DNA of 10,307 nt, taken from the NCBI GenBank assembly GCA_002321335.1, contig DCMG01000005.1:1-10307 (forward strand), given 5' to 3'. Shown piece by piece: positions 1 through 6,546 of this stretch (position 1 is the first letter of the stretch; every line of letters starts with the position of its first letter). This stretch comes from Bacteroidales bacterium UBA1628. Its GTDB lineage: Bacteria > Bacteroidota > Bacteroidia > Bacteroidales > UBA932. Made by a program: the position numbers and the translations under genes. The notes beneath the pieces were generated by a model, which saw nothing but the letters and a program-made list of their open reading frames with translations, did not search any database and was not told where the DNA came from.

Positions 1-9
1 TCTGCAAAT

Positions 10-831
10 CTAAGTGAAAAGCAATGCGAAGAGCCACGCAGCCTCGTCGTCAGACAAGGTGTTGGCATCAAGGTTAGTGATAAGGTTGCGGACGTTTTTC
101 TCCATCTCTTTCTCCTTTGTCTGGACGATGAGTTCATATAGATTCTCATGAATCTCTCTCGGTCTCAATCCCGTCAACTTCGGAAGTTCCTTACGCAACT
201 CTTGGAGAATATCATTAAGCATTGACCTAATCGCATTCGCTTTCTTGTCAATATCTTTCTCGTCAATGTCACCGTTTTTCGCAAGTTCACGTGCCAGCTT
301 CAGGGCATAACCATATGTTGACTCATCCTCTCCCGGTACAGACAGCTCCGGCCAAATGGCAAAACCCCAGCGAGCCATCAATATTCTTTTTTTTAATTGC
401 GGTAGTTTTTCCGCCCACTTGCGAATGTATGGAATCATCTCTTTCGAAAATATCTCACGGGAAGTTGGCTCTGATTCTTGAACATCCTGTTGTTCAGACA
501 GGAGATCGACAATGCCATGATAACCATATTTACTTAATACATTCTGCAGTGACCAGCCGATTTCTGTATAGAAGTACGAACTAAAAGCTCCTTTTTCAGG
601 ATCGTACTCTTCCAGTTTCTTGTGCAAGTAGAGAATGGCGTCATGACTGGCTTCTTCGATAATATTGTCACGATCTGAAACGTTCCTGAGTGTTTGTGAT
701 TGCAGTAGTTTGCCACAAACACACTTTGCATAATCCATATATTCACTCAGAACCTTTTCATTATTGTTGATATATGCATCCTCGAAATCTGATGGACACA
801 TTCGTTCCAGAACTTTTTTATCTACTGCCAT
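10..831 (-). CDS. Sigma-70-like RNA polymerase sigma factor, divergent
   Basis: A 273-residue protein that probably directs RNA polymerase to special promoters. Residues about 50-105 look like sigma region 2: an acidic helix (DRDNIIEEASHDAILYLHKKL), then YDPEKGAFSSYFYTEIGWSL, close to the usual 'FDPEKGSFxxYLYxIA' pattern where region 2 binds core polymerase and the -10 element. Residues about 135-230 could be region 4: LPQLKKRILMARWG, a helical stretch, then KKANAIRSMLNDILQELRKEL, like the recognition-helix end of sigma-4 domains. A charged C-terminal tail of about 50 residues is unassigned. The frame opens 15 codons upstream, but the ATG at 831 is preferred because a canonical -7 element (857-864) lies between the two starts. 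It sits 48 bases after the Sel1 gene on the same strand. Neighbouring units share a non-canonical promoter, which fits a dedicated sigma factor (inference). Region 2 resemblance is fairly clear, region 4 weaker; another DNA-binding regulator is possible. Confidence 0.66.
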   Translation of the reverse strand: MAVDKKVLERMCPSDFEDAYINNNEKVLSEYMDYAKCVCGKLLQSQTLRNVSDRDNIIEEASHDAILYLHKKLEEYDPEKGAFSSYFYTEIGWSLQNVLSKYGYHGIVDLLSEQQDVQESEPTSREIFSKEMIPYIRKWAEKLPQLKKRILMARWGFAIWPELSVPGEDESTYGYALKLARELAKNGDIDEKDIDKKANAIRSMLNDILQELRKELPKLTGLRPREIHENLYELIVQTKEKEMEKNVRNLITNLDANTLSDDEAAWLFALLFT

Positions 832-856
832 AGTGTTAATAGTATTAGCGTTTCCA

Positions 857-864
857 CAAAAGTA
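857..864 (-). promoter_or_regulatory. Canonical Bacteroidota -7 element (TACTTTTG) for the sigma-like gene
   Basis: The minus strand reads TACTTTTG, a full match to TAnnTTTG, the -7 element of the primary Bacteroidota sigma factor. Transcription would start near 850, giving a leader of about 20 bases before the ATG at 831. I see no well-spaced -33 TTTG. The element shows that the sigma-like gene can be transcribed separately from the Sel1 gene upstream and supports the choice of the 831 start. Confidence 0.6.
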
Positions 865-879
865 CGAAAAAATCAACCA

Positions 880-1338
880 TTATTTCTTTATTGACAAAAT
901 AATATACACAATCAACAAAGCCGGAACGACCACAATGAAAATCTCCCAAAGAAATTCCAAAATAAAACCGAAAATGGTTCCTATCATTCGCCTTATCATG
1001 TCCCACATTCTGTAAAACAGATAGTTCGGCTCTTTGTAATAAAGATACGGAGCCAACCATCCCGCGAAGGATCCCACACCTTTGAGGAATGGGCGGACAA
1101 TCGGTGAATGAGAGAGATAGATGTTATCTTCGCAGAAAGCCGCATAATTTATCACGAAAAAATCAGGATCGTCATCTGAAACATCGTCAATAAATCGGGC
1201 TCTTTCATACCACCATATAGCCTTGATTGTGGATTTAGACACACCATCTCCATCACGGTACCGCGTCGCAAGAGAAGCCTGGCTTATCGCGTCACCTTTT
1301 CTGGCATCTTGAATAAGTTGTTTCACATCTTCTGTCAT
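880..1338 (-). CDS. Sel1-repeat protein with C-terminal membrane anchor
   Basis: A 152-residue protein. Residues about 10-48 match one Sel1-like repeat: ARKGDAISQASLATRYRDGDGV, then AIWWYERA, with the expected pattern of A, G, A, L, Y, G-GV and A-WY-A. Sel1 repeats are helical pairs used for protein-protein contacts, usually in tandem; only one is clear here. Residues about 116-150 (from RRMIGTIFGF to VYIILSIKK) are strongly hydrophobic and end in two lysines, so the C terminus is probably membrane-embedded as one long or two short segments. There is no signal peptide, so the Sel1 part probably faces the cytoplasm. Its promoter (1363-1392) is one of three matching non-canonical elements, with a predicted leader under 20 bases and no clear Shine-Dalgarno, as is common in this phylum. 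The sigma-like gene follows after 48 bases. The role is not known; an adaptor or sensor is a guess. Confidence 0.7.
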   Translation of the reverse strand: MTEDVKQLIQDARKGDAISQASLATRYRDGDGVSKSTIKAIWWYERARFIDDVSDDDPDFFVINYAAFCEDNIYLSHSPIVRPFLKGVGSFAGWLAPYLYYKEPNYLFYRMWDMIRRMIGTIFGFILEFLWEIFIVVVPALLIVYIILSIKK

Positions 1339-1362
1339 GATCTTAAAAATGTTGTTTTACCA

Positions 1363-1392
1363 ATAATAAGAGCCACGAGACAAAATGTCAGA
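1363..1392 (-). promoter_or_regulatory. Non-canonical promoter copy P1 (TCTGAC-N16-CTTATTAT) for the Sel1 gene
   Basis: On the minus strand TCTGAC (1387-1392) is followed by 16 bases and CTTATTAT (1363-1370). Read as hexamers this is CTGACA-N17-TATTAT, close to a classical sigma-70 -35/-10 pair and unlike the Bacteroidota TTTG/TAnnTTTG type. Upstream is an A/T tract; downstream AACATTT lies at 1347-1353. The start codon at 1338 is 24 bases after the TATTAT box. The same layout occurs at 1411-1440 and 6108-6137. It could instead be an operator. Confidence 0.62.
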
Positions 1393-1421
1393 AAATTTTT
1401 TCAAAAATTTTCTGACATTTT
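1382..1421. repeat. Perfect 40-bp palindrome between divergent promoters
   Basis: Two 19-base arms match without a mismatch around the central TC at 1401-1402. Each arm runs from AAAATGTCAG into an A/T run. The palindrome contains the TCTGAC boxes of both divergent promoters, facing outward and centred about 25 bases apart, with A/T-rich sequence between them that could act as a shared UP element. It lies between two divergent genes, so a terminator role is unlikely. Confidence 0.9.
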
Positions 1422-1440
1422 CAGATCCACGGCTTATTAT
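1411..1440 (+). promoter_or_regulatory. Non-canonical promoter copy P2 (TCTGAC-N16-CTTATTAT) for the AAA+ gene
   Basis: TCTGAC (1411-1416), 16 bases, CTTATTAT (1433-1440); as hexamers CTGACA-N17-TATTAT. AACATTT follows at 1451-1457. Transcription would start near 1447. The leader is about 100 bases to the ATG at 1548, or about 40 to the GTG at 1488. It is the mirror copy of the promoter of the divergent Sel1 gene, so the two units are probably co-regulated. Confidence 0.62.
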
Positions 1441-1547
1441 AATCAGAATTAACATTTACATGTGCGTGCATAACTGAATAGGACAGTGTGCGTGATGTAG
1501 ATTCATTAATATTCATAAAAGGAGATAAGAACAAAACTTTATTCGTA

Positions 1548-3278
1548 ATGAACTACTCTGATCCGGAAAAGACCCGTATGCGTCAGATGAGAGCCGCGCA
1601 TAAAGAATCAAGACAGGAGCCTGTAAACACGGTGGCCTGCCTGAACACAATCCTGAAGCAATTGCTTGTGAATGGATATTCACAGGACTATCTGGACAAG
1701 ACATCGAAGGAGATAGAATATGTCTGCCGGAAGTTTTCCATCACTCCGATCCAAAGTGCTCTCCTTGCGGTGATCGCGGAAGAATCCAGCGGTGGCAGGA
1801 CTGCGGAGTATGAAGACATAGCCCAATCCTTCGATGTCACGAACCTTGAACTCATGAGTTACATCAAGGAAGTTCATGATATGTCACGCAAACATATCAT
1901 CAGGATTTTGGTCAACCCGCACCGTAACTACTGCAATTATGACGTCTATGGCGATGCGATGGAGGCCATCCTGAATGACTCGGAATATTCCGCTCCGAGC
2001 AACGCCAACCTTGACACGGAAGAGATTTTCTCCCGCATGAGAAAACTCTTCTCTGAATATTACGAATATGCCCTGCCGGTGAATCGGCTGTACGAGGAGT
2101 TGACTGATCTTGTGCAGAACAGCCCAGATTCATTATTCTGCCAAAAAGTTAAAGAAACAGAAATTGAGGAAGCTCACTATCTGGTGATATTCCTTTATCT
2201 ATGCCATAGGTACGGCAGCCACGGGGTCGGTTCGATGGAAGTTGATCGCTTGCTTAAGTTATTGGATCCGAAAAAAGACAGCAAAAGGATAGAAAGGGAA
2301 ATCATGCGTGAAAGCACGTCTATCCAGTATTTCGGGCTTGTTGAGTTCTGCTCCGAAGACGGGTTGGCGGACACATCCAAACTCACTCTTACAGAGAAAG
2401 TCCGCAGGGAATTCTTTACTGAGCTTGACATTCGGAATGAGGATGCGGATGTGCGTAATCCTGACATAAAGAGCCACGAGAGCATTGTGAAAAAACGTTT
2501 GTTTTTCAATGCTGCGGAAAGAGAACAGATGGGACGCCTGTCCAGTTTGCTTAGGGATGAAAACTTTAAGGAAGTTCAGGGCAGACTTGCGGAACAAGGC
2601 TTGCGAAAAGGAGTGAATATCCTCCTTTATGGTCCTCCGGGAACAGGAAAGACGGAGAGTTGCCTTCAATTGGCGCGTGAGACAGGACGAGACATATTCA
2701 TTGTGGATGTCTCAAAGCTTCGCTCCAAATGGCATGGAGACTCCGAGAAGAATGTCAGCAACGTGTTCCGAACATATCATGATCTTGTCCGCCGCAGCGA
2801 GAGGGCTCCCATTCTTCTGTTCAACGAAGCTGATGCTATTCTTGGTGTCAGAATGGCAAATCCCGAACACAGTTGCGACAAGAGCAACAACTCGATTCAG
2901 AACATCATTCTGCAGAACATGGAGACGCTTGACGGCATACTCATCGCCACGACCAATCTGGAGACCAGTCTTGATCCGGCGTTTGAGCGCAGGTTTCTGT
3001 TCAAGATACGCCTGTCGGTTCCGGATGAGGGCACAAGATCGGAAATCTGGAAAGAGATGCTTCCGGGACTCTCCACAGACGACGCTCGGATTCTCGCCCG
3101 TGAATATCCATTGTCAGGTGGCCAGACCGAGAATGTGTGCCGCAAAGCCGCTATCTCCTACATCATAGAAGGGAAAAAGGCCGGCATGACTGAGTTGACA
3201 AAATATTGCGATGAAGAGACCCTTGGCGAAAAGCCGGTTGGAAAGCGCCGCATAGGATTTGAATATCCAGGGCGGTGA
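1548..3278 (+). CDS. AAA+ ATPase (SpoVK/COG0464-like) with large N-terminal region
   Basis: A 576-residue protein from this start. The C-terminal half is one AAA+ module. Numbered from the ATG at 1548: Walker A GPPGTGKT at 362-369, a pore-loop-like stretch SKWHGDSEKNV near 393-403, Walker B LLFNEAD at 423-429, sensor 1 ATTN at 467-470, arginine-finger candidates in AFERRF near 478-483, and sensor 2 LSGGQTENV near 522-530. Such ATPases remodel or unfold proteins, usually as hexamers in the cytoplasm. Asn replaces the usual Asp of Walker B, but the catalytic Glu is kept. The N-terminal 320 residues are mostly helical with no domain I recognise, and may bind the substrate or partner. The frame also opens at GTG 1488, adding 20 residues; ATG 1548 was chosen because the extension has no obvious family character, but GGAG at 1521-1524 is too far for a normal ribosome site, so the start is uncertain. 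The gene converges on the metallopeptidase gene 83 bases downstream. Confidence 0.85.
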   Translation: MNYSDPEKTRMRQMRAAHKESRQEPVNTVACLNTILKQLLVNGYSQDYLDKTSKEIEYVCRKFSITPIQSALLAVIAEESSGGRTAEYEDIAQSFDVTNLELMSYIKEVHDMSRKHIIRILVNPHRNYCNYDVYGDAMEAILNDSEYSAPSNANLDTEEIFSRMRKLFSEYYEYALPVNRLYEELTDLVQNSPDSLFCQKVKETEIEEAHYLVIFLYLCHRYGSHGVGSMEVDRLLKLLDPKKDSKRIEREIMRESTSIQYFGLVEFCSEDGLADTSKLTLTEKVRREFFTELDIRNEDADVRNPDIKSHESIVKKRLFFNAAEREQMGRLSSLLRDENFKEVQGRLAEQGLRKGVNILLYGPPGTGKTESCLQLARETGRDIFIVDVSKLRSKWHGDSEKNVSNVFRTYHDLVRRSERAPILLFNEADAILGVRMANPEHSCDKSNNSIQNIILQNMETLDGILIATTNLETSLDPAFERRFLFKIRLSVPDEGTRSEIWKEMLPGLSTDDARILAREYPLSGGQTENVCRKAAISYIIEGKKAGMTELTKYCDEETLGEKPVGKRRIGFEYPGR

Positions 3279-3361
3279 TTTTTGAAATAGCCGAGAGAAA
3301 CCGATTCGGTCCACTCCCGGCATATTCATTTGATATGAATTCTTCTCACTACGAGGATAAC

Positions 3362-4891
3362 TTATCGCTCTTGTTGGTTAGATTCAATGGCATCTTTTAT
3401 GTCTTCCGGACCATAGAGGATCATTTCCTTTTCTGAATTCAGAATAGAAAAGCGCTTGTCAGACACTGCGTTCAGGGCATCAAGCAGCAGACAGAGGCTT
3501 GGAGATTCTGCAGTCAGGGGTTCTGGATCCAGTTGCCATCCTTTCTGGATGTATATTGGATTACCGCCTATAAAGAGTGGACGAAGAATGTAACTTATAT
3601 TGCCGTTTCTCTTTAGGCAGAAAGGAGAGTACACATGGAATCCATTTGGATAAATACCCTTGTCCTTGCAAGAATAGTCATAGTAATATATCATCTGCGC
3701 CATTGCCCTTTCGCCTCCGACACTGTCGGCGACCTTAAAGATCGCATAGGCCATTTCTGTCGGATCCTCAGATGCGAAGACCTGAACCTGCCGATAGGAT
3801 GATCCAAACTTTTCCTGTGTTCCTGAATATATGATTGAACTGCCTGTCGCTATTGAAGTTGATTTACCTGAATGTTTCCATCTGGCCGGTGCGTCCTCAC
3901 GGATAGTGACACCGTTCTTCCTCATGTGAGGTTCAAGGTACGGGTTCACATCGACGATGACATTAGGCTTATGGTACTGGTTGTTGAGGATTTTCTGAAC
4001 CAATTCAAAGCATTCTTGAGCCTTGTCCTTGTATCCATCGTCACCTAAAGATGTTCTTGACAACTTTGAGATTTTGGTCTTATAGTCAGGGACATAGTCA
4101 TCACTATCAGTTATCCAATTGGAGATTTCACGGTACCGGCTCATCATGTCTGCGGTTTTCTCTCCGAATGATTCATTGAGATACAAACCAAAACCGTATT
4201 CATTAGGACCGTTCTCCTGTTTACCCTTGACATCATCGTATGCGTCAATTGCCAGTTCGCATAGATCTTTGTCGTGAAAACATGCATTTGTCAAGAATTC
4301 CAACATCCCACATTCCGCGAACGCCTCTTCGAGTTCATGGACAACTTGACCTCCTTCTGAATTTTTGGAATCATAGTAGGCATGCATGGCCTCGTGGACA
4401 TAGACATAGGCGAATATGTTGTCGGCGGATTTTCCTCTCCGCTCGGCATAATTTTCAATGTTCTCCTTGAACAGATAAATCACAGGAGAATTGTAAGAGA
4501 AATCCCAGTTGCAGTACAGGCCTAAAAGAGGGTGAAATGCTCCGGGCTTAATTCGATCAAGATAATCGTTCAACTCTTTTTTAATCCTAAATAGAATTTC
4601 AGAGTTGCGGATAGCCCGCTCTTCCTCTGTAATTGTTCCATTTATATTTTTGTCTTTTAGATCATTCAATAGATTATCAATCGCTTGATCTTCGGCCTTA
4701 ATTTTCTCAATAAAGGACATACGGTCAGAGATGACCACTTTATAGCCCTTCGTTTTTCTGAGTTCAGCAAGGTCGGCAAAACCTACGAGGACATCGCCAC
4801 AAGGAATGTTCTCAATTTTTGTCAGAAGATCAATCTGGGACTTTGTCAAATCCATCCCGTTCTCTCGTATATATTTGAATTTTGTTGTCAT
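3362..4891 (-). CDS. Predicted HExxH zinc metallopeptidase
   Basis: A 509-residue protein. The motif VHEAMHAYYD places HExxH at residues 166-170 (H166, E167, H170). It is followed by HELEEAFAE at 185-193, where E189 or E193 lies 19-23 residues after H170, the spacing expected for the third zinc ligand of gluzincins such as thermolysin. This predicts a zinc peptidase with E167 as catalytic base. The first 110 residues are charged and helical; the roughly 300 residues after the active site match no domain I know. No signal peptide or membrane segment is visible, so it is probably cytoplasmic and could act on intracellular proteins. It starts 63 bases after the 361-residue protein gene on the same strand, with no promoter seen in the gap, so the two probably form an operon. 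Pairing with the AAA+ ATPase as unfoldase and peptidase is attractive but inferred. The family is unnamed to me. Confidence 0.72.
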   Translation of the reverse strand: MTTKFKYIRENGMDLTKSQIDLLTKIENIPCGDVLVGFADLAELRKTKGYKVVISDRMSFIEKIKAEDQAIDNLLNDLKDKNINGTITEEERAIRNSEILFRIKKELNDYLDRIKPGAFHPLLGLYCNWDFSYNSPVIYLFKENIENYAERRGKSADNIFAYVYVHEAMHAYYDSKNSEGGQVVHELEEAFAECGMLEFLTNACFHDKDLCELAIDAYDDVKGKQENGPNEYGFGLYLNESFGEKTADMMSRYREISNWITDSDDYVPDYKTKISKLSRTSLGDDGYKDKAQECFELVQKILNNQYHKPNVIVDVNPYLEPHMRKNGVTIREDAPARWKHSGKSTSIATGSSIIYSGTQEKFGSSYRQVQVFASEDPTEMAYAIFKVADSVGGERAMAQMIYYYDYSCKDKGIYPNGFHVYSPFCLKRNGNISYILRPLFIGGNPIYIQKGWQLDPEPLTAESPSLCLLLDALNAVSDKRFSILNSEKEMILYGPEDIKDAIESNQQER

Positions 4892-4954
4892 ATTGATTTG
4901 TTTTAATGATTTGTCATCGTTGTGTCATAGAAGCATCATAAAACCGCCGGATCA

Positions 4955-6040
4955 TTACTCATTTGGAAGCAAAGCAGAAATCATGAACTTCTCTTTCGAC
5001 ATATAGTCCAGCACCGACTTGTGATCATTCACATCAATTTGTTCTTTGACCAGATCATATAGTCTGTTTAGATGAACGTCAGCGTTTTTGTCCTGTTTCA
5101 ATTCGAACAATTGATCACATCCGATGTACGCCGCCATCATTGGAACAATCACACCTCTTACGAAATATTCGTCAGTGTCTAAGATAAGAGTAAACAATTG
5201 ATTGATCTGGTAGGTTTCCCTTGCTTCCTCGTCCATGTCGGAGAAAGTGTCCGTGTAATCGGTTTCCGACATGTCCGACAAGTCGAAGCCGTGATGCATC
5301 CACTTATGGCGGAGGCCTTTATTATCTGTGTACCATACACAACCATGGGTGTCTGTTGTTATGTCATGCGGCTTTTTATTCGCCTGCTTACTCCCCCGGT
5401 GTAGATATTTATTCACTTCAACTATTTCACGATTAGGTTTTGGTAGAGTATCTAGAACTTTTTGGGGGTCACTCTCTGGTAATTTAAAATCAGACTTCAC
5501 GGCATAACCACTTTCTTTCATTAAGTTAAGTAGATGAGCCGCAATGGTTAGAATGGAATGTCCGCAGATGTTATATTTACCAAGAGATGATAGTTCGTGA
5601 GATTTGATAAGGAGAATGAAATCAATCACCTTGTCAATGTTTTCATCTAATTCGCATACAGTCCGAATTTCTGGCAGCTCTGCCACAAATTTCCCTAAAT
5701 TATTAGCTCCGGCATATTCCTTAAATATCGTCCCCTCTGAGTCTTGGTCTGAATAATTTACCATACCTTTAAGGAACATGCAAGGCAAAATTTCTTTGGC
5801 AACTTCTTTTTTTCCATCATTAGGATCCTCCTCTTTCATGATTCCTATGGCATTGTTGAGGATGAAAGACACTGATGGTTCACAATCTTTGTCTTTTGCT
5901 TTACCATCACCATAGATGTACTTTAGATTTCTAATGTTCAACTTTCCATATGGGTCACAAGTGGCCATAAAAACATGGCGCACAAAAGTCCGTAAGAGGT
6001 TATACTCCCAAATCAACTGAAACTCATTATTGGTATTCAT
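4955..6040 (-). CDS. Hypothetical protein of 361 residues, first gene of the peptidase operon
   Basis: I do not recognise this protein. It starts MNTNNEFQLIWEYNLLRTFV and is mixed in character, with mainly helical segments at 8-30, 130-178 and 275-345. It has no transmembrane helix, signal peptide, P-loop or HExxH. Histidines and cysteines are scattered (C159, H161, H169, C234, and HKWMHH at 245-250), but none forms a motif I can name. An acidic stretch (DLSDMSETDYTDTFSDMDEEARE) spans about 253-275. The ATG at 6040 lies about 67 bases after the TATTAT box of the third non-canonical promoter copy. The metallopeptidase gene follows after 63 bases. Context suggests it is a partner, substrate, inhibitor or sensor of the peptidase, but the sequence alone does not decide this. 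Confidence 0.75.
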   Translation of the reverse strand: MNTNNEFQLIWEYNLLRTFVRHVFMATCDPYGKLNIRNLKYIYGDGKAKDKDCEPSVSFILNNAIGIMKEEDPNDGKKEVAKEILPCMFLKGMVNYSDQDSEGTIFKEYAGANNLGKFVAELPEIRTVCELDENIDKVIDFILLIKSHELSSLGKYNICGHSILTIAAHLLNLMKESGYAVKSDFKLPESDPQKVLDTLPKPNREIVEVNKYLHRGSKQANKKPHDITTDTHGCVWYTDNKGLRHKWMHHGFDLSDMSETDYTDTFSDMDEEARETYQINQLFTLILDTDEYFVRGVIVPMMAAYIGCDQLFELKQDKNADVHLNRLYDLVKEQIDVNDHKSVLDYMSKEKFMISALLPNE

Positions 6041-6107
6041 AATATTATATGGTTAAACATGTCAATATTAATCAAAAAAATCCACTTGAACAAATGTTCG
6101 TGTATTA

Positions 6108-6137
6108 ATAATAAGAGGAACCACCGCAAACGTCAGA
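6108..6137 (-). promoter_or_regulatory. Non-canonical promoter copy P3 (TCTGAC-N16-CTTATTAT) for the 361-residue protein/peptidase operon
   Basis: On the minus strand TCTGAC (6132-6137), 16 bases, CTTATTAT (6108-6115); the hexamer reading is CTGACG-N17-TATTAT. GAAATTTTTA lies directly upstream, like the A/T tract of the other two copies, and AACATTT lies at 6092-6098 inside the small palindrome GAACATTTGTTC. The predicted leader to the ATG at 6040 is about 60 bases. The copy lies about 4.7 kb from the other two, so a chance match at identical spacing is unlikely. Confidence 0.62.
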
Positions 6138-6140
6138 TAA

Positions 6141-6546
6141 AAATTTCACTTTTGTGTGGATATTATATACGAGTGGGCTAACGCCTGTTTTATGATGCTG
6201 ATGTTCAAGTGATTATTGATAACCGTCGCTTCTTGGCAATGATTTGTCTGCTGATGATTTAATTTTCCTTGTAACCACCCTCTATGTTATGCATAAAAGA
6301 CAAGATAGAAGCGGAAAGAGTTTGGTGGGTATTTTCGGGGTGCGAAAGTCGGCTTTCCGCACCCCGGAACCAATCAGAAAGTCTCCTTGGGTGCATAACA
6401 GCCTCTTTCGCACCCGAAATAAGATAAGCTCGTATATGAGCAGGATTGCAGCGACTCACGTCAATGTGTAAGTAGAGGTGGGGCTTATTAGGGCTGGATT
6501 GCTGAGAATTTACGATCTCATCCTGCCAGTAAAGCTCTCACCGGAC
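6141..6546. other. Intergenic stretch, no supported gene
   Basis: About 400 bases between the upstream region of the accessory operon and the terminator of the RNase R gene. Short open frames of 66-75 codons exist on both strands, but none has a recognisable domain or clear promoter. The notable content is the GC-rich inverted-repeat nest at 6285-6415. Nothing resembling a tRNA, recombination site or transposase is visible. The stretch may mark the junction between accessory and core sequence. Confidence 0.5.
6285..6415. repeat. Nested GC-rich inverted repeats
   Basis: A hairpin pairs GGGGTGCGAAAG (6337-6348) with CTTTCCGCACCCC (6353-6365) around TCGG, with one bulged base. The same left arm also pairs exactly over 11 bases with CTTTCGCACCC (6405-6415), and the match extends outward through TTTCGG with small gaps. 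A second pair, TGTTATGCA (6285-6293) and TGCATAACA (6392-6400), is interleaved with these. One left arm with two alternative partners means two exclusive folds if transcribed. It may be a dispersed palindromic repeat or a mobile-element remnant; I cannot tell which from one copy. Confidence 0.6.

Noticed and set aside
1382..1421. The 40-bp palindrome as an intrinsic terminator
   Set aside because: Two genes diverge from it, so no transcript known here would end there, and its stem is A/T-rich where a GC-rich stem would be expected.
1488..1547. GTG start giving 20 extra residues on the AAA+ ATPase
   Set aside because: Not excluded, but the extension has no visible family features and GTG is a rarer start than the ATG at 1548. 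No good ribosome-binding site decides between them.
2629..3168. 179-codon open frame on the plus strand inside the AAA+ gene
   Set aside because: It lies in another frame across the Walker A to sensor 2 region, where the AAA+ reading is unmistakable; the shifted translation has no domain.
3279..3361. Small hairpins (ACCGA/TCGGT; ATTCAT/ATGAAT) between the convergent AAA+ and peptidase genes as terminators
   Set aside because: Stems of 5-6 bp without a T-run are too weak to call.
6130..6137. GACGTTTG on the minus strand read as a canonical -7 element
   Set aside because: It has one mismatch to TAnnTTTG, and the other two copies of the element fit worse (ACATTTTG, and one ending in C), whereas TCTGAC-N16-CTTATTAT is kept in all three.
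6259..6459. 66-codon open frame on the minus strand over the inverted-repeat block
   Set aside because: It spans the GC-rich palindromes, has no promoter or domain I recognise, and its sequence is fully explained by the repeat structure. A dispersed-repeat ORF is more likely than a gene.
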